From an uncultured Lachnospiraceae bacterium (GTDB lineage: Bacteria > Bacillota > Clostridia > Lachnospirales > Lachnospiraceae): 57,189 bases of DNA. The notes under the pieces are model-generated. The model saw only the letters and a program-made list of their open reading frames with translations. It made no database searches and was not told the DNA's origin. Within the stretch, counting starts at the first letter, position 1, and every line of letters begins with the position of its first letter. Positions 50,066 through 57,189 of the stretch are shown piece by piece. The DNA lies in contig CACWRR010000014.1 in the NCBI GenBank assembly GCA_902763335.1, positions 1-57,189 on the forward strand, read 5' to 3'. The translations under genes and the position numbers were made by a program.

Positions 50066-50671
50066 ATGGCATTAGATAACAGATTAAATATTACAGATTC
50101 CACAGAACTTGCCAGAATGGAAGAAAAGATAAGCAAGAAGAAGGCTGTTGAATTATTTGAAAATGGATATTTGGATAATTATGAAGTTGGAACATTCAGG
50201 ATGCTTGCGGCAATTCATAAATATTTATTTGGAGAGATATATGATTTTGCAGGTAAGGTGCGGACCGTGAATATTGCGAAAGGTAATTTCAGATTTGCAC
50301 CGGTTATGTATTTACAGGCGGCTCTTGAAAATGTTGAGAAAATGCCACAGTCAACATTTGATGAAATAGTTGAAAAATATGTTGAGATGAATATAGCACA
50401 TCCATTTAGAGAAGGAAATGGACGAAGTACCAGAATATGGCTGGATTTAATGCTGAAGAAAGAATTGAACATGGTTGTTGACTGGAGTGCGGTTGATAAA
50501 GAAGATTATCTGTTAGCGATGGAAAGAAGTCCGATTAAAGATATCGAAATTAAGTATATATTAAAGCAGGCGTTGACAGATAAAGTTGACGATAGGGAAG
50601 TGTATATGAAGGGAATAGACCATAGCTATTATTATGAGGGTTATTCTGTATATAAAGCGAAAGATTTGTAA
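50066..50671 (+). CDS. fic: Fic-domain protein (probable protein AMP-transferase)
   Basis: This 201-residue protein has a complete Fic core: the flap region [19 protein letters not shown] (about 66-84) and the catalytic motif [19 protein letters not shown] (about 112-130), matching HPFx(D/E)GNGR. Fic enzymes usually transfer AMP from ATP to a Tyr, Ser or Thr of a target protein. I see no clear S/T-x-x-x-E-G/N inhibitory helix at either end, and no antitoxin gene beside it. AAAGGG lies 8 bases before the ATG. It sits between a LexA box and uvrB with only 37 bases and no terminator before uvrB, so it is probably SOS-induced. Confidence 0.88.
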   Translation: MALDNRLNITDSTELARMEEKISKKKAVELFENGYLDNYEVGTFRMLAAIHKYLFGEIYDFAGKVRTVNIAKGNFRFAPVMYLQAALENVEKMPQSTFDEIVEKYVEMNIAHPFREGNGRSTRIWLDLMLKKELNMVVDWSAVDKEDYLLAMERSPIKDIEIKYILKQALTDKVDDREVYMKGIDHSYYYEGYSVYKAKDL

Positions 50672-50708
50672 ATGGAAATTTTTGATGATATAAATTTGGA
50701 GGACCAAA

Positions 50709-52697
50709 ATGGACAATAATTCAATTTTCAAACTACACAGCGAGTATTCTCCCACAGGTGACCAGCCGCAGGCCATTGAGAAGCTGGTGAAGGGATTTAA
50801 GGAGGGTAATCAGTTTCAGACGCTTCTCGGTGTCACCGGATCAGGTAAAACATTTACCATGGCAAATGTTATTGCAAAACTGAACAAACCTACGCTTATT
50901 CTTGCCCACAATAAGACGCTGGCTGCCCAGTTGTATGGTGAATTTAAGGAGTTTTTTCCTGAAAATGCGGTGGAATATTTTGTGTCATATTATGATTATT
51001 ATCAGCCGGAAGCATATGTGCCGTCTACGGACACATACATTGAGAAGGATTCAGCCATAAATGATGAGATAGATAAGTTGAGACATTCTGCCACAGCAGC
51101 CCTTTCGGAGAGAAATGACGTGATTATCGTGTCCAGCGTGTCATGTATATATGGTCTTGGTAGTCCCATAGATTATCAGGAAATGGTTGTGTCGCTCAGA
51201 CCGGGTATGATTAAGGACAGAGATGAAGTTATAAAGAAACTTATAGATATACAGTATACCAGAAATGATTTGGATTTTAAGCGTGGAAGTTTCAGGGTAA
51301 GAGGAGATACAGTAGAGATATTTCCGGCATCTTCAGGAGAAAATGCCATAAGAGTAGAGTTTTTTGGCGATGAAGTGGACAGAATAACAGAGGTGGACCC
51401 GCTTACAGGACATGTGAAATGTGCGTTGGAACACATAGCAATATTTCCGGCATCCCATTATGTTGTTTCAAAAGAGAAGATGGAAAAGGCGATAGTAGGT
51501 ATAGAAGAGGAACTGAAAGAGAGAGTTGAGTATTTCAAGAGTGAGGATAAACTTTTAGAGGCGCAGAGAATATCAGAGAGAACAAATTTTGATATAGAAA
51601 TGATGCGTGAGACAGGATTCTGCTCAGGTATAGAGAATTATTCGAGACATCTTGCCGGACTGGCACCGGGACAGACACCGCATACACTGTTGGATTATTT
51701 TCCGGATGATTTTCTTATGATAGTGGACGAGTCACATATCACCATACCGCAGGTAAGGGGGATGTATGCGGGAGACCAGTCGAGAAAGTCAACGCTTGTA
51801 GATTATGGGTTCAGACTTCCGTCGGCTAGAGATAACAGACCGCTGAATTTTGAAGAATTTGAGAGCAAAATTGACCAGATGATGTTCGTGTCTGCTACGC
51901 CAAATGTGTATGAAGAGGAGCATGAACTGGCGAGAGCAGAACAGATTATCAGACCTACGGGACTTCTTGATCCGAGAGTTGAAGTCAGACCGGTTTCGGG
52001 ACAGGTGGATGACCTTATCGGTGAAGTGAATAAAGAGGTGGCTAAGAAGAATAAAGTGCTTGTAACCACCCTTACGAAGAGAATGGCAGAGGATCTGACC
52101 GATTACATGAAAGAAAATGGAATCAGAGTGAAATATCTGCATTCGGATATAGATACACTTGAGCGTACAGAGATTATCAGAAATATGCGACTGGATGTAT
52201 TTGATGTGCTTGTAGGTATCAACCTTTTGCGAGAGGGACTTGATATTCCGGAGATAACTCTGGTGGCAATACTCGATGCAGATAAGGAAGGCTTTCTGCG
52301 TTCCGAGACGTCGCTTATACAGACGATAGGCAGGGCTGCGAGAAATTCAGAGGGACATGTTATAATGTATGCGGACAATATAACTGATTCCATGGATAAG
52401 GCAATAAAAGAAACTAACAGAAGACGTGAGATTCAGGAAAAATATAATGAGGAGCATGGAATCACTCCGACTACGATTAAGAAAGCAGTCAGGGATCTTA
52501 TAAGCATTTCCAAGGAGGCAGAATCTAAGACACAGATGCTTGAGAAAGATCCTGAATCCATGAGCAGGAAAGAGATAGAGCGTCTGGTTAAGAAACTTGA
52601 GAAACAGATGAGAAAGGCTGCGGCAGATCTTGATTTTGAATCGGCAGCAGAACTCAGAGACCAGATGATGCAGCTTAAGAAACATATGGCTGATTAG
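50709..52697 (+). CDS. uvrB: Excinuclease ABC subunit UvrB
   Basis: This 662-residue DNA-damage recognition helicase has Walker [12 protein letters not shown] (about 40-50), the beta-hairpin region [21 protein letters not shown] (about 92-112), DESH (about 339-342), and helicase motifs V and VI ([40 protein letters not shown]). The C-terminal UVR domain (about 625-660) contacts UvrC. It loads onto lesions with UvrA in nucleotide excision repair. GGAGG lies 7 bases before the ATG. Its likely promoter is upstream of fic, with a LexA box. Confidence 0.97.
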   Translation: MDNNSIFKLHSEYSPTGDQPQAIEKLVKGFKEGNQFQTLLGVTGSGKTFTMANVIAKLNKPTLILAHNKTLAAQLYGEFKEFFPENAVEYFVSYYDYYQPEAYVPSTDTYIEKDSAINDEIDKLRHSATAALSERNDVIIVSSVSCIYGLGSPIDYQEMVVSLRPGMIKDRDEVIKKLIDIQYTRNDLDFKRGSFRVRGDTVEIFPASSGENAIRVEFFGDEVDRITEVDPLTGHVKCALEHIAIFPASHYVVSKEKMEKAIVGIEEELKERVEYFKSEDKLLEAQRISERTNFDIEMMRETGFCSGIENYSRHLAGLAPGQTPHTLLDYFPDDFLMIVDESHITIPQVRGMYAGDQSRKSTLVDYGFRLPSARDNRPLNFEEFESKIDQMMFVSATPNVYEEEHELARAEQIIRPTGLLDPRVEVRPVSGQVDDLIGEVNKEVAKKNKVLVTTLTKRMAEDLTDYMKENGIRVKYLHSDIDTLERTEIIRNMRLDVFDVLVGINLLREGLDIPEITLVAILDADKEGFLRSETSLIQTIGRAARNSEGHVIMYADNITDSMDKAIKETNRRREIQEKYNEEHGITPTTIKKAVRDLISISKEAESKTQMLEKDPESMSRKEIERLVKKLEKQMRKAAADLDFESAAELRDQMMQLKKHMAD

Positions 52698-52725
52698 ACA
52701 TATATTGAAAGATGAGGTAATGACA

Positions 52726-55569
52726 GTGTCAGAGGAAAATATCAGTAAAAAATATATACGGATAAGGGGAGCACATGAGCATAATCTCAAAGGGATAAAT
52801 GTAGATATTCCAAGAGATAAATTTGTGGTATTGACGGGACTCAGCGGTTCAGGAAAGTCTTCACTTGCATTTGATACGATATACGCAGAGGGACAGAGAA
52901 GATATATGGAGTCATTGTCATCATATGCCAGACAGTTCCTTGGACAGATGGAGAAGCCTGATGTGGAGAGTATAGAAGGACTTCCGCCGGCCATATCCAT
53001 AGACCAGAAATCCACAAACAGAAATCCGAGATCTACGGTTGGAACTGTTACGGAAATATATGATTACTTCAGACTGCTGTATGCCAGAGTAGGTATACCA
53101 CATTGCCCGAAATGTGGTAAGGAGATAAAAAAACAGACCGTGGATCAGATGGTGGATCAGATAATGGAACTGCCGGAGAGAACCAAATTTCAGTTGTTGG
53201 CACCGGTAGTGCGCGGCCGTAAAGGTGAGCATGTAAAAGTGCTGCAGCAGGCGAAGAAGAGCGGGTTTGTCCGTGTGAGAATAGATGGTAACATGTATGA
53301 GCTGTCTGAAGAGGTGAAGCTTGAGAAGAATAAAAAACATAATATAGAGATAGTTGTTGACCGACTGGCTGTAAGGGAAGGTATAGAAAAGAGATTGTCG
53401 GATTCTATAGAGACTGTATTGAAATTGTCTGACGGACTGATGATAGTGGATGTGATAGATGGTGAGCCGATAAATTTCAGCCAGAGTTTTTCATGTCCGG
53501 ACTGCGGAATCAGTATAGACGAGGTGCAGCCGAGAAGTTTCTCATTCAACAACCCATTTGGAGCATGCCCGGTATGTGCCGGACTCGGATACAAGATGGA
53601 GTTTGATGTGGATCTGATGATACCTGATTACAGCGTCAGCTTAAATGACGGTGCAATAGTTTGTACCGGATGGCAGTCATCAAATAAAGAAGGAAGTTTT
53701 ACACACGCAACACTTGAAGCTCTGGCAAGAGAGTATAAATTTTCGCTTGATACTCCATTTGGAGAATTGTCAGATGAGATACGTGACGTCATTATAAATG
53801 GTACTCATGGCAGAGAGGTGAAGGTATATTATAAGGGGCAGCGTGGAGAAGGTGTATATGACGTTGCATTTGAGGGCCTTATAAAGAATATGCAGCGCAG
53901 ATACCGTGAGACATTTTCAGATACAATGAAACAGGAGTACGAGCAGTATATGAAAATATCTGCCTGTGATGAGTGTAAGGGACAGAGACTTAAGAAGGAA
54001 TCTCTGGCTGTTACAGTATCAGACAAGAATATATTTGAGATTACTTCAATGCCTATACTGGAACTTCAGGATTATCTGAAAAATATTCGCATTTCAGAGT
54101 ATCAGCACAAGATTGGTGATGCAATATTAAAGGAAATAAACGGAAGAATAAGTTTCCTCGTAGATGTAGGGCTTGATTATCTCACATTGTCGAGGGCAAC
54201 AGCCACATTGTCCGGTGGTGAGACACAGAGAATAAGACTGGCAACGCAGATAGGTTCCGGTCTTGTCGGCGTGGCATATATACTTGATGAGCCGAGTATA
54301 GGACTTCACCAGAAGGATAATGACAAGCTTCTGGGTGCGATGCTTCATCTGCGTGACCTTGGCAATTCACTGATAGTGGTGGAACATGATGAGGATACGA
54401 TGAAAGCGGCTGATTACATTGTGGATATAGGTCCGAGAGCCGGAGAACATGGCGGTGAGGTAGTGGCTGTGGGAACTGCCGAGGATATTATGAAAAATGA
54501 AAATTCTATAACCGGAGCATACTTAAGCGGACGAAAATTTATTCCGGTACCGTCTGAACGCAGAAAGCCGACGGGAACTATAAAGATAATAGGTGCAAGG
54601 CAGAATAATCTGAAAAACATTGATGTGGAGATTCCGCTCGGAGTCATGACCTGCGTAACGGGTGTATCGGGTTCCGGTAAGAGTTCACTTATAAATGAAA
54701 TATTATATAAATCTCTTGCTAAAAATCTGAATCGTGCGAGAACTATTCCGGGTGACCATGACAGGATAGAGGGTATGGAGCAGTTAGACAAGGTTATAGA
54801 TATAGACCAGTCTCCTATCGGAAGAACGCCGAGGTCGAATCCGGCAACATATACCGGAGTGTTTGATTTAATCAGGGATTTATTCGCTTCAACACCGGAT
54901 GCCAAGGCGAAGGGTTACAAGAAGGGACGTTTCAGTTTCAACGTAAAAGGAGGCAGATGTGAGGCGTGCAGTGGTGACGGAATCATCAAGATAGAGATGC
55001 ATTTCCTGCCGGATGTGTATGTGCCGTGTGAGGTGTGTGGCGGAAAGCGTTACAACAGAGAGACGCTGGAGGTTAAATATAAGGGCAAGAGCATTTACGA
55101 TATACTTGACATGACGGTGGAAGAAGCCGTGAAATTCTTCGAAAATGTACCTATGATACACAGAAGGATAAAGACATTGCAGGAGGTAGGCCTCGGATAT
55201 ATCAAGCTTGGTCAGCCGTCAACTACGTTATCCGGAGGAGAGGCACAGCGTATCAAACTGGCAACAGAGCTTAGCAAACGTGGAACGGGCAAGACCATAT
55301 ATGTCCTTGATGAGCCGACAACGGGACTTCATTTTGAGGACGTAAATAAGCTTGTGGAGATACTCAGGAAACTGTCTGACACTGGAAATACCGTGGTGGT
55401 AATAGAGCATAACCTTGATGTGATAAAGACAGCGGATTATATTATAGATATCGGTCCTGACGGTGGAGACAAGGGTGGAAGAGTGATAGCCCAAGGAACT
55501 CCGGAGCAGGTCGCAAAGAGTAAAAAGTCTTACACAGGTGAGTTTTTAAAGAAATATTTGAAGAAATAG
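52726..55569 (+). CDS. uvrA: Excinuclease ABC subunit UvrA
   Basis: This protein of about 947 residues has two ABC modules. The first has Walker [10 protein letters not shown] (about 32-40), the zinc motif CPKCG (about 123), CPDCG...CPVCAG (about 256-284) and signature LSGGETQR (about 487). The second has GVSGSGKSS (about 641), the zinc finger CEACSGDG...CEVCGGKRY (about 745-770), and LSGGEAQR (about 833) with LDEPTTGLH. UvrA scans DNA for damage and loads UvrB. The start is a choice. A GTG at 52726 has GAGG at 8 bases, the ATG at 52720 is only 2 bases from it, and a TTG at 52705 has no site. It follows uvrB by 28 bases in the same operon. Confidence 0.96.
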   Translation: MSEENISKKYIRIRGAHEHNLKGINVDIPRDKFVVLTGLSGSGKSSLAFDTIYAEGQRRYMESLSSYARQFLGQMEKPDVESIEGLPPAISIDQKSTNRNPRSTVGTVTEIYDYFRLLYARVGIPHCPKCGKEIKKQTVDQMVDQIMELPERTKFQLLAPVVRGRKGEHVKVLQQAKKSGFVRVRIDGNMYELSEEVKLEKNKKHNIEIVVDRLAVREGIEKRLSDSIETVLKLSDGLMIVDVIDGEPINFSQSFSCPDCGISIDEVQPRSFSFNNPFGACPVCAGLGYKMEFDVDLMIPDYSVSLNDGAIVCTGWQSSNKEGSFTHATLEALAREYKFSLDTPFGELSDEIRDVIINGTHGREVKVYYKGQRGEGVYDVAFEGLIKNMQRRYRETFSDTMKQEYEQYMKISACDECKGQRLKKESLAVTVSDKNIFEITSMPILELQDYLKNIRISEYQHKIGDAILKEINGRISFLVDVGLDYLTLSRATATLSGGETQRIRLATQIGSGLVGVAYILDEPSIGLHQKDNDKLLGAMLHLRDLGNSLIVVEHDEDTMKAADYIVDIGPRAGEHGGEVVAVGTAEDIMKNENSITGAYLSGRKFIPVPSERRKPTGTIKIIGARQNNLKNIDVEIPLGVMTCVTGVSGSGKSSLINEILYKSLAKNLNRARTIPGDHDRIEGMEQLDKVIDIDQSPIGRTPRSNPATYTGVFDLIRDLFASTPDAKAKGYKKGRFSFNVKGGRCEACSGDGIIKIEMHFLPDVYVPCEVCGGKRYNRETLEVKYKGKSIYDILDMTVEEAVKFFENVPMIHRRIKTLQEVGLGYIKLGQPSTTLSGGEAQRIKLATELSKRGTGKTIYVLDEPTTGLHFEDVNKLVEILRKLSDTGNTVVVIEHNLDVIKTADYIIDIGPDGGDKGGRVIAQGTPEQVAKSKKSYTGEFLKKYLKK

Positions 55570-55572
55570 TCC

Positions 55573-55601
55573 TTGTCATAAAGACAAGGCTACCTTATAA
55601 T
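55573..55601 (+). promoter_or_regulatory. Promoter of guaA
   Basis: TTGTCA (55573-55578) and a perfect TATAAT (55596-55601) are 17 bases apart. A short hairpin (CCTTGTC / GACAAGG, 55571-55589) overlaps the -35. The 80-base gap is too short for a purine riboswitch. Confidence 0.75.
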
Positions 55602-55651
55602 AAATATTGATAGTATAAAGCTACGTTTATTACAAGCAGGAGGAATTGATA

Positions 55652-57189
55652 ATGAATCAGGAAAAAGTGATTGTCATTGATTTTGGCGGGCAGTATAACC
55701 AATTAGTAGCACGTCGTGTCAGAGAATGTAACGTGTACTGCGAAATCTATTCTTATCGTACTGATTTAGAAAAGATTAAGGCTATGAACCCGAAGGGAAT
55801 CATTTTGACAGGAGGTCCGAACAGTTGCTATGAAGCTGATTCACCGACATGCAGCAAAGAATTATTTGAGATAGGAGTACCTATCCTCGGACTGTGCTAT
55901 GGCGCACAGCTTATGATGCATGTACTGGGTGGAAAGGTTGAGAAAGCACCTGTCAGAGAGTATGGAAAAACGGAAGTGACTGTAGATAAGTCCTCTCCGC
56001 TCTTTAGTGATGTGTCAGAGAAGACAATCTGCTGGATGAGTCATTTTGATTATATTTCAAAGGTTGCAGACGGATTTGACATTGTGGCAACTACATCAGA
56101 CTGCCCTGTGGCAGCAGCACAGAATAAGGAGAAGAATCTTTACGCAATCCAGTTCCATCCGGAAGTGCTTCACACACAGGAAGGAACAAAGATGCTGTAC
56201 AATTTCGTAAGAAATGTGTGCGGTTGTGCAGGAACATGGAGAATGGATTCATTTGTGGAAAATTCCATTAAGGCAATACGTGAGAAAGTCGGAGACGGTA
56301 AAGTGTTATGTGCACTGTCAGGCGGAGTCGATTCAAGCGTGGCAGCAGTAATGCTCTCAAAGGCAATCGGCAGCCAGCTCACATGTGTATTCGTAGACCA
56401 CGGCCTTTTAAGAAAGGACGAGGGAGATGAAGTAGAGGAAGTATTCGGACCGAATGGCCCTTATGAACTGAATTTCATCCGTGTAAATGCACAGGAGCGT
56501 TATTACAGCAAACTTGCCGGAGTAACAGAACCGGAGCAGAAACGTAAAATAATCGGTGAGGAATTTATCCGTGTATTTGAAGAAGAGGCAAAGAAAATCG
56601 GAGCAGTTGATTTCCTCGTACAGGGAACAATCTACCCTGACGTAGTGGAAAGTGGCTTGGGCGGAGAATCCGCAGTAATCAAATCACACCACAACGTAGG
56701 AGGACTTCCTGAACATGTTGATTTTAAAGAAATCATAGAACCGCTTCGTGACCTTTTCAAGGATGAGGTCCGCAAGGCAGGTCTTGAGATGGGAATACCT
56801 GAAAAGCTCGTATTCCGTCAGCCATTCCCTGGCCCTGGTCTTGGAATTCGTATAATCGGCGAAGTAACAGCCGAAAAGGTAAGAATCGTTCAGGAAGCAG
56901 ATGCAATCTACCGTGAGGAGATAGCAAAAGCAGGTCTTGATAAGACGATAGGCCAGTACTTTGCAGCACTTACCAACATGCGTTCAGTAGGTGTAATGGG
57001 AGACGAGAGAACATACGACTATGCGGTAGCATTGAGAGCGGTGAACACCATCGACTTTATGACAGCCGAGAGTGCAGAGATACCATTTGATGTACTGCAG
57101 AAGGTAATGAGCAGAATCATAAACGAGGTCAGAGGAGTGAATAGAGTATTCTATGATCTGACGAGTAAACCACCGGGAACGATTGAGTT
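55652..57189 (+). CDS. guaA: GMP synthase (glutamine-hydrolysing), cut by the window end
   Basis: The frame starts at an ATG with AGGAGG 8 bases upstream and is still open at the window edge after 512 codons. The last complete codons read KPPGTIE, so only about two residues and the stop are missing. The class I glutamine amidotransferase domain (about 1-195) has the catalytic Cys in [10 protein letters not shown] (about 75-84) and the His/Glu in [10 protein letters not shown]. The ATP pyrophosphatase domain (about 210-390) has the P-loop [11 protein letters not shown] (about 224-234), and the GMPS C-terminal dimerisation domain includes [13 protein letters not shown]. It converts XMP to GMP using ATP and glutamine. 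It has its own promoter after uvrA. Confidence 0.96.
   Translation, partial: MNQEKVIVIDFGGQYNQLVARRVRECNVYCEIYSYRTDLEKIKAMNPKGIILTGGPNSCYEADSPTCSKELFEIGVPILGLCYGAQLMMHVLGGKVEKAPVREYGKTEVTVDKSSPLFSDVSEKTICWMSHFDYISKVADGFDIVATTSDCPVAAAQNKEKNLYAIQFHPEVLHTQEGTKMLYNFVRNVCGCAGTWRMDSFVENSIKAIREKVGDGKVLCALSGGVDSSVAAVMLSKAIGSQLTCVFVDHGLLRKDEGDEVEEVFGPNGPYELNFIRVNAQERYYSKLAGVTEPEQKRKIIGEEFIRVFEEEAKKIGAVDFLVQGTIYPDVVESGLGGESAVIKSHHNVGGLPEHVDFKEIIEPLRDLFKDEVRKAGLEMGIPEKLVFRQPFPGPGLGIRIIGEVTAEKVRIVQEADAIYREEIAKAGLDKTIGQYFAALTNMRSVGVMGDERTYDYAVALRAVNTIDFMTAESAEIPFDVLQKVMSRIINEVRGVNRVFYDLTSKPPGTIE

Noticed and set aside
55570-55651. Purine (guanine) riboswitch upstream of guaA
   Set aside because: The gap is about 80 bases and contains a promoter with ideal spacing, leaving too short a leader, and the conserved three-way-junction bases are absent.

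Overview
The window looks like a chromosomal segment of an AT-rich, spore-forming, anaerobic Firmicute of the class Clostridia, most likely a Lachnospiraceae gut bacterium. The grounds are the codon use (many ATA, AGA and AAA codons), GGAGG ribosome sites, a cotJABC spore-coat locus, a four-subunit pyruvate:ferredoxin oxidoreductase, a type III glutamine synthetase, a CotJC-type manganese catalase, a sortase B, a YjfB motility protein and secreted FnIII/starch-binding proteins. I do not assign a species.

Layout. 0-3.2 kb: an Rpn-type nuclease pseudogene, then a leftward operon fur - znuA-like - rlmI-like behind a near-consensus Fur box. 3.3-8.2 kb: a secreted GDSL/FnIII hydrolase, a coupled family 2 glycosyltransferase and a secreted repeat/FnIII protein. 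8.3-13.3 kb: a degenerate CbiE/CbiT-like protein, porCDAB and a DHH phosphoesterase. 13.4-21.6 kb: an HtrA protease, a secreted GH13 amylase frameshifted in a simple-repeat linker, and a wrecked transglutaminase-domain gene. 21.7-26.6 kb: a cotJC gene split into two oppositely oriented halves around a large serine recombinase, small cargo genes and cotJA-cotJB. 26.7-33.6 kb: fba, a decayed AAA/DUF4143 gene, srtB, a decayed ppk and glnN. 34-39.4 kb: a zinc-ribbon/TPM pair, ppiB, a HAD phosphatase, a GNAT acetyltransferase, a hypothetical gene, truA and yjfB. 39.6-40 kb: a probable type I toxin-antisense RNA module. 40.1-43.3 kb: tRNA-Gln, acyl-ACP thioesterase, cvfB-like, ridA-like and a CPBP protease. 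43.4-49.9 kb: an orphan UgpC/MsmK-type ATPase, a CdaR-type regulator and ftsE-ftsX-envC-like-ctpA-like. 50-57.2 kb: fic-uvrB-uvrA behind a LexA box, and guaA, cut by the window end.

The most interesting system is the split cotJC locus. The two cotJC halves face each other across about 3.6 kb, and both junctions carry the same 20-bp arm in the same orientation. Inverting the segment on paper restores an intact cotJABC operon. It also places two copies of the arm head to head as a near-perfect palindrome just past the end of the serine recombinase gene. This is what an intramolecular attB x attP reaction would leave: a recombinase-driven inversion, not an insertion, that breaks a spore-coat gene.

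Two other systems deserve attention. One is a 32-residue hydrophobic peptide gene with an antisense promoter and a shared bidirectional terminator. The other is a Fic-domain gene between a LexA operator and uvrBA, which suggests SOS control of an AMP-transferase. Seven genes are broken (rpn-like, amylase, transglutaminase, cotJC, HAD, AAA/DUF4143, ppk). Six of them lie between 15 and 31 kb, while the flanking housekeeping genes are intact.
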